Both the position numbers and the translations under genes were made by a program. A DNA stretch of 64,000 bases, from NCBI GenBank assembly GCA_030549175.1, contig JAUKUA010000003.1, positions 434,001-498,000 of the forward strand. The letters run 5' to 3'. Shown here one piece after another: positions 1-10,334 of this stretch (positions are counted from its first letter, which is position 1; every line of letters begins with the position of its first letter). The notes under the pieces were generated by a model. The model worked only from the letters and a program-made list of their open reading frames with translations, was not told the origin of the DNA and did not search any database. Source of the DNA: Lasiosphaeris hirsuta (lineage: Eukaryota > Ascomycota > Sordariomycetes > Sordariales > Lasiosphaeriaceae).

Positions 1-747
1 CACCACAAAGTTGCGAAACCCATGCGTATACTCTAGACATCTGCCTCCCCTTGTTAGGCAAGGTTACATCGCCAATACCGACCAGCAGCGATGCGCTTTT
101 CACGCTTAAGACCCCGGCCCGTCCCGCACCCCAGAATGCTGCGAAAAGCTCCGGAATCCCGAAATACCATGAACGCAGGCCCCGCAGACGCCATGCGCTG
201 ATCCCGGGCAGGTGTGCCCATGTTGGAAAGGCACAAAGGCACCCATCCGTAAGCAGGCAGTCGATAGTCGCCCTCGATCACGCAGAATCTGGAAGCTCGT
301 GCAGAACGCTGCTGCACAAGGCTGCTGCGGCGGAAATTCGCCATGCACCGCACGGTTGGCGCTCCCGCATCCGGCTTCCAGCTCCAGCTGGGTGTCGCGC
401 TGGTGTCGTGGCCTGGGGTACACCTTCCCAGTCAACCCTCCCAGGCACCCACGGCACCCACGGCGCCCCAATACCGCGTTACATCTGTGCTACGCCAATT
501 TCGAGCGAAGCGTGACCGCTATCACGTCCGAGGGCGCTGATGACCCTGGCGAGACCCCCCTTCTTCCATCACGGCGAAGCAATATTACAACCCCGCTTTA
601 CCACACTCCTCTCCTGACCAGCTTGTTGGCCAGGTCGTCGTGCAACTCGAACAAGATGGTGGACGAGGTTAAAATCCGAGCGTCCAGCTCTGTCTCCTCC
701 CGAGCCTCTGCTTCGAGCCTCACAGTCCTCACGCACAACCGCCAAGA
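1..747. other. Intergenic, upstream of the GMC gene
   Basis: No open frame here looks like a protein; the overlapping frames are rich in Arg, Pro and Ser, as expected of chance frames in GC-rich DNA. The last part should hold the promoter and 5' leader of the GMC oxidoreductase gene. I see no clear TATA box. Confidence 0.5.
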
Positions 748-2884
748 ATGCACATCCTCCAGCTGGGCGGCATCCTAGCCTCGCTCGCCACTCTGGCCGG
801 CGCTGTCCCGCCCGCCGCGCTCAAGCGACAGGTCTCGCAGCTCCGTAGCAACTATGATTTTGTCATTGTTGGTGGAGGCACCAGCGGCCTGACCGTGGCC
901 GACCGTCTCTCGGCCGCCTTCCCTGCCAGTGAGCTGACTGATACATCGTCCCCTAGCATGACTGCTGACTGACCCCGGCAAGAAACGGTCCTTGTGATTG
1001 AATACGGCGAGATCGAGTTCGCCCCTGGAGTCTTTGACCCCCCGACCCTCTGGATCACTGCGGCCCCTGACCAGGCCAGCAGCTGGACTTTCCAGTCGCT
1101 GCCCAACCCGGAGATGAACAACAAAACCGCTTTTGTCCTAGCTGGCCAAGTAGTGGGCGGGAGCAGCGCCGTCAACGGCATGTTCTTCGACCGTGGATCG
1201 CGCTTCGACTACGACTCGTGGACTGAGGCTGCTGGCCCTGACTCCAGCGGGATCAGGTGGAACTGGCAGGGCATATTCCCTTTCTTCAAGAAGGTATGAA
1301 ATGCTTCGGATTCTGATGTCTCGGGCCTAATAACAGGTTGAGTAGAGCGTAACCTTCACCAAGCCAACCGCGGCTGTTGCCCAGAAGTACGGCTACACCT
1401 GGGACGTGAGCGCGTACGGCGGCTCCACGCCCATCTATGCCAGCTTCGGGCCCTTCCAGTGGGCTGACCAGCAGCTTCTGAGGAAAACCTGGGACGAGTT
1501 GGGCATCAAAAGTCGCAAGGAGTGTGCCGGCGGCGACAAAGAGGGCGTCTGCTGGGTGCCAAGCTCACAGCACCCTGTTACGGCGCGGCGTTCGCACGCC
1601 GGGCTCGGCCACTACGCCGACGCGACCAGGCCCAACTACGATCTCCTTGTGAAGCATCAGGTTGTCAGGGTCGTGTACCCCCAGGGGCTTTCTTTGGGCC
1701 CACCGCGCGTCGAGGTCCGATCTCTTGCCGACAATCAGTTGTTCAACGTGACAGCAAAGGCTGAGGTTGTCATTTCGGCTGGCGCTCTTCACACGCCAAC
1801 TGTTTTGCAGAGAAGCGGCATTGGGTCTGCATCCGTCCTCGGTGCTGCAGGAATTCCCGTGGTCCTTGATCTCCCTGGTGTTGGCGCAAACCTTCACGAC
1901 CATTCCGGTGCCCCAGTCACCTGGGAATGTAGGCATTCTCATTCAGCCAGCCATAGGGGCTTGCGCAGGCCGCTTTACTGACATCGGGGTCCAGATACCA
2001 CGCCAGGGAATTTCTCGCCTCTGCCTTCCGACATGCTCGACCCGGTTTTCTTTGCCAACGCAACGGCCGGTTTCGACGAGATCCCCGCCCAGGGGCCGTA
2101 CACCATGGCCGGTGGCAACAGCGCCATCTACGTCTCCCTGCCGCACATGACGACCAACAAGAAGCTCAAGTCCATCATCAAGAAGATCCGCGACCTGGCC
2201 TCCAACACCGCCCTCGCATCCTCGTACCTTCCGGCAGACTACCGCACGAACCCAACCATGATTGCCGGTTATAAGGCCCAGCTCCTAGCCCTCGCCAACC
2301 TTCTCTCCGACCCGGACGCGCCTAGCCTCGAGACTCCCTGGGCTACCGGTGGCACGGCTTACGGCTTCCTCCTGCACCCCCTCTCCCGCGGCACCGTCCG
2401 TCTCGACCCGGCCGACCACCTCGCCCAGCCCATCCTGGACTACCGCGCCGGCACCAACCCGATCGACTTTGACCTGCACCTGGCCCACACGCAGTTCTTG
2501 CGCAAGCTGATAAATACCCCGACCATGCAGCAGTATGGCGCCGTGGAGACGGCCCCGGGGGCCGGGGTGAGCGGCGATGCTGCCTTGGTGGAGTATATCA
2601 AGGAGCAGATTGTTCTGTCGTTTATGCACCCGTGCTGCACGGCGGCGATGTTGCCCAAGGCCAAGGGGGGCGTTGTCGGGCCCGATTTGAAAGTCCATGG
2701 GGCTAAGGGGCTGAGGGTCGTTGATATGAGTGTGATGCCGTTGGTGCCGGGGAGCCATTTGAGCGCCACGGCATATGCGGTTGGGGAGAAGGTGAGTCCT
2801 GGGTCCTGGATATGTGATGAGGATGATACTGACAGGTCACAGGCCTCGGCTATTATTATCGATGCGTGGTCCCATGGGCACTAG
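748..2884 (+). CDS. Secreted GMC (AA3-type) FAD oxidoreductase
   Basis: Spliced model: exons 748-928, 983-1293, 1346-1928, 1995-2791 and 2843-2884, 637 aa, all introns GT-AG and 51-66 nt. The family oxidises alcohols or sugars with FAD; the substrate here is unknown. Seen: a signal peptide with a KR processing site near residue 27, the dinucleotide-binding motif VIVGGGTSG, the VVGGSSAVNGMFFDRGS signature, an SAGALHTPTVLQRSGIG segment matching the second GMC signature, and near the C-terminus HPCCTAAM (His about 570) and GSHLSATAYAVG (His about 613), the expected catalytic pair. Length is normal for secreted GMC enzymes. The next gene, on the same strand, is a stand-alone AA8 cytochrome, so an electron-transfer partnership is possible (inference). 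Subfamily (aryl-alcohol, glucose or other) cannot be fixed by eye. Confidence 0.9.
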
Positions 2885-3828
2885 ACGAATATGCCATGAG
2901 ATGCTAAGTGTGATCTCTCTTGGGCCAATATTCTTGGCTAGGATGCATGCAGTGCTGGCGGGTTTGCAATATTTGGACACAGTTATCCTTGAAGCAACAT
3001 GGTTCATCTTGAATCTTGGAAAATGGCAGGCGAAGGGGCTGGGTGAACTTGATGCCCTGTGACTAGGCTTGTGACGGTATACTTTGGCATAATGGTAACG
3101 GTATTTCATGTCTGGTCATCACTATGTGCAGCACACTGTTCTGTAACAACTTTTCCTATGTAAAGCGGATACGATAACCCGGATCTTTTAGCAAGACATG
3201 ATATTTCGCTAATATTCCCGATTTCTGGGCTAACCTGTCCCACCGCTTAAGGTAGGCAACCTTCTCGGTGAACCATTCAAACCTCTTTTCGGGATATTAT
3301 CTTTATCTTTTCATTTAAGAGCGGCTGAGAATATATTCTTCAAGGAGATATTACTGCAATATTGAAATGCAGCTGTCAAATGCCCTTATTCCAGCCGTGC
3401 CAGACCTTCCATCCCTCATCGACTCCTCAATCAACATCTCAGGTGCTGAACAGCCACGGAATCTTGATCCCCGTCGGTTACGCCGCCCCAATATTGCACC
3501 GCACCTCGACGGGCGTCATCCCCAGAGCCTCATTTATTCCAATGCAACCGAGGGAGATCAACGTGCCCGCCCAACCTTTTTTGCCTAGACTTTTACCCGG
3601 TCCCACGGGCACCCATCCCGTCCCCAGGGCAGGCCGGCGGCAGCCAAAAATGGGAAGCAGGTTTAGAGACCGACCAAACCCCACAGTCCAATAATCAGCC
3701 TATAGCAACCCCCGTGCCGCCTCTCGTCGCTATTATATGTCGCCCGCTATCCCGGTCACAGGGGAAAGAAGGGGGGAGCAGCATGCCAAGTCGATGGCGT
3801 AGCACCTCCATCGTCACCACCTCCCACC
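2885..3828. other. Intergenic between GMC and AA8 genes
   Basis: 944 bases with no convincing gene. The first half is AT-richer and should hold the GMC 3' UTR; the second half is the presumed promoter of the AA8 gene, with a TATA-like TTATATG near 3732, about 95 bases before its ATG. Confidence 0.45.
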
Positions 3829-4550
3829 ATGGCCTTCACCACCCTGCTCGCCCTCCTCCTGCTGACGCTCGGCGCATCGGCTTCGCCCGCCGCTCTGGAC
3901 AAGCGCCAGACGACCTCGCGGTACTGCTCCTCGACTACCAGCTTGTGCTACCTGCAAATCACGCCGCGCGCAGCGTCGATCCCGACGTTCCGCATCGCCG
4001 TGCCGGATGGCGCTTCGGTCCCGTTCGACACGGTGCTTGAGATCATCGCGCCCGTCGCCGTCAACTGGGCCGGGTTCGCCTGGGGCGGCAGCATGAGCCT
4101 GAACCCGCTGACGGTGGCGTGGCCGAACGGCAACAAGGCGACGGTCTCGTCGCGGTGGTCGACGTGAGCTCCTTCCCCTCCCCCCCCCCCCCCCCCCTCC
4201 TAGGCATCAACCCCTGACCCCTGACTCCTTCCCCCCTCGGCAGCGCCCGCACCATGCCCGGAACGTACAGCAGCGCGACGTACAAGACGCTGAGCACCTC
4301 GCGCAATGCCACGCACTGGTCCGTCGAGGTGGCCTGCACGGGCTGCAGCAAGTGGAGCGGCGGGCAGCTGAGCACGTCGTCGATCAACACGTTCGCGTGG
4401 GCGCTCAGCCGGACGGCGGTGCAGCAGCCGTCGAGCGCGTCAAGCAGTTTCTCGATCCACAACAACGTCGGCATGTTCTCGAGCGAACTCAAGGATGCCA
4501 AGAACCCGGCGGCGGCATTCTCGTCGTATATCAAGACCGCAACGGGGTGA
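3829..4550 (+). CDS. Secreted stand-alone AA8 cytochrome (CDH heme domain)
   Basis: Exons 3829-4163 and 4244-4550, 213 aa. The protein resembles the b-type cytochrome domain of cellobiose dehydrogenase (AA8 iron reductase), which passes electrons to lytic polysaccharide monooxygenases or to iron outside the cell. Seen: signal peptide MAFTTLLALLLLTLGASA, a KR site, the heme-pocket segment WAGFAWGGSM followed by LTVAWPNG, and SIHNNVGMF near the C-terminus. Met 89 and His 184 are candidate axial ligands. Their spacing (95 residues) is close to the 98 between Met65 and His163 of the Phanerochaete chrysosporium domain. There is no flavodehydrogenase domain, CBM1 or membrane anchor, so it is not a full CDH. 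The intron contains an 18-base C run. It follows a GMC flavoenzyme gene on the same strand. Confidence 0.82.
4180..4197 (+). repeat. C18 homopolymer inside the AA8 intron
   Basis: An unbroken run of 18 C lies in the 80-nt intron (4164-4243) of the AA8 gene, on the sense strand, so it can act as an extreme polypyrimidine tract. Confidence 0.9.
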
Positions 4551-5154
4551 GGGTGTGAGGGTGAGGGCTGATTGGTGCGAATACAATACAGCCCTGGTTT
4601 GTTTGTTAGCCAAGGAAGGCAATGGAGCTTCGACAAGGCTTTTGCAGCATAAGAAAAGGCAGCTTTGTCGTTTCATCAGGCCTTTCCAGGATAGGGGAAG
4701 ACCCGCTAAAATACCAAACATGACTTTTTTTTTAAATGCGAAACATGCTATTTTCGCTGCTCGAAAGCCTTGCCGGGGCTTCGCTATCTCCCCTGGGCCT
4801 TTGGGGGAAGATCACACGTTAACAAACAAGGGTTGGATTGTAGCATATGAAAGGGGTACATACTGGGGAGCGCGGGGGTAGACATGAAGACGTCGAGCGT
4901 TCGCAATGCATTAGAAGTCATGATCAATGGAACTTGAATCCAGTATTTGAGCTTTCTACAATGCATGAGCAGATTGGCGTTAGAGCCATGACGCCGACAT
5001 AAACAAAACGCTGTCCCAATGTACGACACAGGGCTATTCCAGCCCCGATCCCATGCAAAACGCCACCGATGCAGACCCGTTCAAAACGCACTTGGTTTGG
5101 ACGGAGGCCATGCAATTCCGCTTGTTTCAAGAGAAAAACCCAAATAAAAGCTCT
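4551..5154. other. Intergenic, convergent 3' ends
   Basis: 604 bases between the AA8 gene and the oppositely oriented ZIP gene. Nothing coding is convincing; it should hold the two 3' UTRs. Confidence 0.5.
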
Positions 5155-6579
5155 CTACGCAAACGCCCCAACAAGAGACATCAACGATGCCCCTCCCACA
5201 ACGGCAAGAAAGGCGCTAACCCTCCTGCTCCCGTTGAGAGTCTTGTAGCTTTTCTCCGACAAAAAATCCTCGGCGAGAAGCTGCACTAGCCCCGCAAACA
5301 AAAGCAGGCCGCTCGAGATGGCGTTCATGAAGCCGACCATCAAGAGACCTGTCTGGCTCAGCGGATCGTACAGCCGGTGGATGCCCAATCCAATGGCTTG
5401 GCCGATCGGGGTTGTCGCCCCAAAGGCCAAGACCATTAGCCACGGACGCGGCGATGAGTTGGGAAAGTGGAGGGCAGCAATGCGGGAGCCGAGGGCAAGA
5501 CCCTCAAAACATTGGTGAAAAGCGATAGCGATGAGGAACACTACAAAAGGCGGGCCCGTGGCAACCGACAGGGCCATGCCAATAAAGACGCTGTGGAAGA
5601 GGATTCCGGCTTCGAGAAGAAGGCATTGCAAAAGCAGTCGATGACGCTCCTCTGGGCTGGTTGGGGCGCCATGCCCTAGCTCGGAAGTGTGGTGATGCAT
5701 GTTTGAGTCTTCTGGCAAGAACTCTTCGAGGTCATCGAGCGAGTCCCGCTGGTGGCTTAGTAGCGACAGCCCTGAATCTGGTGACGTCAACGGCGTCAGC
5801 TGCTCGGGATGCGAAGAACTGGCGACCAGACTTCGGGTCTCCAAGTTTTGCAGTGGGATTTTAGTCGACTGCATACCCTGATTATTGCCTTCCTTGTCGC
5901 CGTCCTCCTCGTCAGAACTCCATATCTCGTGCGAGTGAGAATGGCCTGCGCCGCGTGTGGTCAGATAAGACTCGAGCGCGACAACGATCACGGCGGACGC
6001 CATGGCGACCAGGCCTGCGAGCGGCCTATATCCTTTGCTGAAAAAATACGGCAGGCAAGGGTCGGTCAGGGACATAAAGGCCGTCGGGAGGAGGTGGACG
6101 AAGGCGGTGGCCATGAGGACGCCCGTACCGAAGTGTTGGCAGAGGAAGATAAAGTATCTCTGGCGGGGGCCCGGCTTGGTCATCTGGCGGGAGAAGAGAG
6201 GAAATCCGCAAGCTGTCAAGGAGTATGGTCAATCCTAGCTAGGTCGATCGAGATGGACGAAGCGCGGGGTAGAATGAAGATGCAAGACGTACCCAAAGTG
6301 CTCACGGTAAGGATGAGGAACAGGGCCAAGACGTGCAGGCCAGTGTTGTACACCCCCATTTTACCGGAGCCGCATTGCGGCTGTACATCGGCATCATGAC
6401 GTCTGGAGAGCTCGGCGAGGAGCTTCTCGGTTGGGATCGAGGACCACAAGTCTGGGAGCACGTTCGGTCAATTGCTGTGCCGCACAAGGTGTTTGCGCCA
6501 AATGGTTCCAATGGTCCCCTGGGAGATGCGAGAGATCAGGGAGGTGCTTACCACTCGACTGGGAGCTGCGCGTATCCAT
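5155..6579 (-). CDS. ZIP family zinc/iron transporter
   Basis: Minus-strand exons 6579-6552, 6451-6293 and 6212-5155, 414 aa. The family imports Zn2+ or Fe2+ into the cytosol. Seen: N-terminal CGSG before the first membrane segment (GLHVLALFLILTVST), hydrophobic segments including TGVLMATAFVHLLPTAF, a long loop with HSHSH near residue 153 and an acidic/Ser-rich stretch, then the metal-path helices HSVFIGMALSV (about 269) and HQCFEGLALGSRIAA (about 295), and three more hydrophobic segments ending at the C-terminus. The start was chosen because the frame upstream of exon 2 has no ATG; a 28-nt first exon (MDTRSSQSS) joins it cleanly through a GT-AG intron of 100 nt. Which metal is carried is not evident. 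Confidence 0.88.
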
Positions 6580-7398
6580 TCTCGAGGGATTTTGACAATT
6601 CCACGTCGTTCATAGCGGCTGGGAGTAACCAAAAGCTGAAGATGCTGATTTAATGCTGAATTGGACGTTCGAACAGGTGCGATGGAAGCCGAGAAACCGT
6701 TATTGTGGGCTCTTTGTAAGGCCACATGCACCTTGACTCGCGAGCTCTGCGGCGAGCTTGGCCTGCAATTGAAAAGTGCGCTGGTGGACAGGGTGACAGG
6801 TCGGGTCCTGCCTGCCGGGCCCAAGATGACGCGAATTTCGATTGTCGGCCCGCTTTTTTCCGCCACGAGGTTCTTGGACGCACTTGCACCCTTGCAGGTG
6901 ATTCCCTGCCAAGTGGCCCTGCACGCCCCCTGCCAGGTGGTGCGAACCACAAGCCGAACAATCCTAGACACGGCAGACCATGGCGACCTTCCAATAATCA
7001 TCTACCACCTTTTCATGACCTAGGAAAAGGAAAAGCACCAGCCTTGTCTTGCAAATAATTGATAGACGAAAGTCATCACTAATCATGCGAAACGGTGCAG
7101 GGTGTTTTTTTTTTTTTGGAGGGGGGGGGGGGCATTGCCAACACGGGCACCTGCCTATCAGGGCAGCACTTTTCCTCGCGCAGCGCCTATGGCCGATTGC
7201 CCGGACCCTTAGAGTGCCACGCGAATTGGAAGGAGCATGGAAGCACTAGTTTCACTGATTCCGCCCTTGCAATGGAGACTTTACGTCAACAGTTTCTCTT
7301 TTTGCTTGTCTACCTATATCCCACGCCGCAATTGACTGAACAATCCTCGCTTGACATTGTCTCTTGCCCTCAAGCCTAACCTCCGACGCTTCCATCAT
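6580..7398. other. Intergenic between ZIP start and CE15 end
   Basis: 819 bases without a convincing gene. It contains a T13 run (7105-7117) directly followed by a G12 run (7121-7132). The part next to 6579 is the presumed ZIP promoter. Confidence 0.45.
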
Positions 7399-8803
7399 TT
7401 ATGCCGCCTTGGGAGGTATAGCAGTGGCCCACGGGTACGTTGTTGTCATGGGCGCTCCATACGTTCCTCCGCTATAGAAATCCTTGGTCGTCGCCGTGCC
7501 GAAAAACGTCTTTTGCACAAACGGCAGGATGGAGGTGCTAGAAGCGCGTATTAGCAATGTCATTCCCTTCTCGTGCATATTACCATAACCAAACAGGAGG
7601 CACTTACAACCCAGACATATCGCAATGCCCTCCGCTGCGCACGTTCATGGCGATCTTGTCCCCGACACCGAGCCAGTCGTATACAACCTTGGCAGCCGGG
7701 TATACGACAATGGCCGTCGCCTTGCTGTTAGTAAACTGGTCGCCCGATCCCTGGTCAATGACGAGAGCGCGGGGCGCAATCGCCGCGGCGACGGTGTGGG
7801 CGTCGTACGGCAGGTTCTCGGCGTGGTTGACAAAGGTGCCCAGCTTGCTGTTGCTCCACCACCCAGCGCCCGACTTGCTGTTCTCGAGCGTCTCATCCTG
7901 TCCGCTCATGCCGTGGTACCGGTACGGTCCAATGCCCTGAATCCCCGCCGACATAGGCATCGTCAGCGTGATACGCGTGTCGAAGAGGCCCGCCGCCAGC
8001 GCTGCCTTGCCTAGCCGCGAGCACCCTGTCACCCCGACCCGCGTCGGATCGATCTCGGGCGCCGTGATGTTGATCCCGTCGAGCGTGCGGTGGAATCCCC
8101 AGGCCCAGGCCGTCAAGGCGCCTATCACAGATGTTATTACATACCCTACCCACCCATCATTGGGCTAGAGAGGCACAGAGAGGCACTAACCAATGTCACG
8201 CCCCTTGTAGATGTCCCAAAACGCCCCCGTCTTGGAGTTGCTGTCCGGGGCCACCGACGTGTAGTCGAACTGGGCTACGGCGATACCCGCACTCAGGTAC
8301 GGCGCGTTTTGCATGCCGCCGATGTTGATGACGACCGGCGCGGGCTTAGAAGCCGACGCGCCCGAGGGCAGCTGGATGGTGGCCTTGAACTTGCCCGTCT
8401 TGCCGCCCGCCGTCACCGCAATGTTGATGGTGGTCCCGCTGCGTGTCGCCTCGACCTTCTCCTGACTATGGTCTGGGTAATAGCCGTACTGGTACTCCTG
8501 CAGCATCTGGAGGATCTCGGGCTGCCGGCACTTGTACCATTCCTCAGTCGACTTGACGCGGTTCGACCCCTTGCCCGCCATGATGTCCTTCGCAAACGTC
8601 GATGACCCGGCGGCGTTATCTAGCGTCGTGTACTTGAGCGGCAGGAACGGATCCGGCAGCGTCGATTGCACCGGATACTGCGAGTAGGTCGGGACTGGCG
8701 AGGGGAACGCCGGACACTGAACCTGGCGGGGTTCAACCACCGTCGGCATCGCCGCCGCCGACCCAGCGAGGGCTCCGATCAGGAGCTGGCTTGACGTGCG
8801 CAT
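7399..8803 (-). CDS. Secreted CE15 glucuronoyl methylesterase-like protein
   Basis: Minus-strand exons 8803-8191, 8121-7608 and 7537-7399, 421 aa. CE15 enzymes cut ester bonds between lignin alcohols and 4-O-methyl-glucuronoyl groups of xylan. Seen: signal peptide ending near SAAAMP, the conserved MLQEYQYGYYPD and GALTAWAWGFHR segments, nucleophile motif VTGCSRLGKAA (Ser about 239) and GGHCDM (His about 370). The Ser-His spacing of 131 is close to the family's 133. At Ser+23, where characterised fungal enzymes have the catalytic Glu, this protein has Ser (MPMSAG). An Asp about 93 residues after the nucleophile (GSGDQF) could replace it; some bacterial CE15 enzymes use another acid position. 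Cysteines are few and there is no CBM1. Activity is therefore uncertain although family membership is clear. Confidence 0.87.
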
Positions 8804-8888
8804 TTCGGATTATGGCTGCAAAATAACTTCGCGCTGTCAGTCTCTCACGAGACAACTCCGTCCGCCTACGTACCTTTCCCCCCTCGGG

Positions 8889-8896
8889 GTGTATAT
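8889..8896 (-). promoter_or_regulatory. TATA-like box of the CE15 gene
   Basis: A TATATA stretch lies about 90 bases upstream of the CE15 ATG (8803) on the minus strand, a plausible distance for a fungal core promoter. Confidence 0.35.
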
Positions 8897-9001
8897 ACCC
8901 CAACATTCGCGCATCCCATCGCCCGACACTGCACTGTGCTTTCCCCGGATTGTTGGGTGCCGCTCTGGGGTGGAGGTACGCGGAATCATTTGCACAATGT
9001 A

Positions 9002-9007
9002 TTAGCC
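9002..9007 (-). promoter_or_regulatory. GGCTAA, XlnR/XLR-1-type site
   Basis: GGCTAA on the minus strand about 200 bases upstream of the CE15 gene matches the core bound by the fungal xylanase regulator XlnR/XLR-1. A single hexamer occurs often by chance, but the place fits a hemicellulose-active gene. Confidence 0.3.
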
Positions 9008-10038
9008 AGATTGGATCGGCTCCCAATTGCCGGATTGGCACTCTTATCAACCAGATTAATAAGGAGAGTGCGCGCCCGGCGGATAACCTCCGATACCCTA
9101 CCAGCCAGCCAGACAATGGTGTTGACGCTACGATGTTGATTAGAATGGGATGGTGTTGCATTGAGGCCCGGGGAAACTGGCAGGAGGCAGTTCAGCGCCC
9201 TACTCACCAACGCTGAGGTCGTATTCTGACTGCCCCCCGCAATCTCCCCACAACCAAACTATGACCGCGTTCCCGTCCGTCGGGCTATTTGAGGGGCTAT
9301 TTGAGGGATGGAGTTGGGATCTGGGACACGACTTTAGCCGTTTGGTCAGCAAGGCACCCGGATCCCCACCAAGGGAAAGGTGTTTCGGGCATTTACACGT
9401 CGCTCGGCTCGGCTGCATCCGCCTGTCAACATGCCAACCACGTTTTGGTGCCACCGAGTTGACATGGATGGGCCTTGTTCAAAGGGCCTTGGATCGCAGG
9501 GTTGGGGAACCACTAACAACGGCGACTGAAAGAGATAACAGTTGCCATCATCCCGGACGAGCCCTTCTCTCCCCAACCCGATAAACACGAGTTGAAGTAA
9601 CCCATCCCGCCAAGACAACCCCTCCCATTGTTCCCCGACAACCATACCCCTAAATGCCAAGCTCTTTCCCCTTGAACAAAACACACCAATAGCTTACACA
9701 ACTGCGTCTCTGCGCTGGCTCTGATCTCTGACGAGTCAGGTTCCCAGGCGGCACCGCGCGGAGGTGCAGAGTCCGTCTTCGCCGCCCTCGGCGTGAGCTG
9801 GGCCCTAGTGATGGTCGGACCCAGCTGAGAGGCCGCGGCTAGTCACCCCCCTCGTCGGCCTGATTTGACGAGCTTGAGGGCTGTAGATGGGTGCCAGCCG
9901 TATTCTCCCTGTCTGCTTCCCTTTTTCCTTTTGCCTCTCTTCTTTGGTGTTTTTTTTCTATTTTTTTTTGGGGGGGGGGGGGGAGTTTTGTGTTTTCCTC
10001 CTCTTTCGTGGGAGTTTTCTGTGGTTTTCTCGTCTTCA

Positions 10039-10156
10039 TTGATGGTCCTTCTTTTTGGGGTTTGTTTGAGGGGTTTGCTCCCCTATTGATGGCCCTTCTT
10101 CTTGGATCCATCCAACGCCCTTCTTTTTGGGGTTTGTTTAAGGGGTTGTCTCCCCT
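10039..10156. repeat. Imperfect repeat, CTTCTTTTTGGGG unit
   Basis: Two long copies (about 10039-10084 and 10116-10156) share CCTTCTTTTTGGGG, TTTGTTT, then AGGGGTT and CTCCCCT, with a partial third copy between them (GATGGCCCTTCTTCTTGG). A local minisatellite-like duplication. Confidence 0.7.
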
Positions 10157-10251
10157 GATCTCTCTCTGATCCGCGACCTCAACTAAGTATACAAAGCAGT
10201 TTTTTGGTGATTGTGTTTTGGGTTTTCGTTTTTTTCAAAAGGTATGCTCCC

Positions 10252-10334
10252 CTGTAAATGCAAAAGAGTCTCTGTGAGACGTGTGACAAAGGAAATAAAT
10301 GCAGGAGTCTCTGTGAGACGTGACAAAGGAAATG
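10252..10334. repeat. Tandem pair around a GTCTCTGTGAGAC palindrome
   Basis: Two copies, about 39 bases apart, of GAGTCTCTGTGAGACGTG followed by ACAAAGGAAAT. Each contains the inverted repeat GTCTC-TGT-GAGAC. The first copy has an extra TG. Confidence 0.75.

Noticed and set aside
748..4550. A single fused cellobiose dehydrogenase gene
   Set aside because: The GMC frame ends with a normal C-terminus, the AA8 gene has its own ATG and signal peptide, and the domain order is reversed.
5318..6399. Plus-strand frames over the ZIP gene
   Set aside because: Shadow frames of the minus-strand transporter, whose hydrophobic pattern and motifs are clear.
6293..6461. ZIP start at 6461
   Set aside because: The codon there is GTG, not ATG; a 28-nt upstream exon with an ATG splices in frame.
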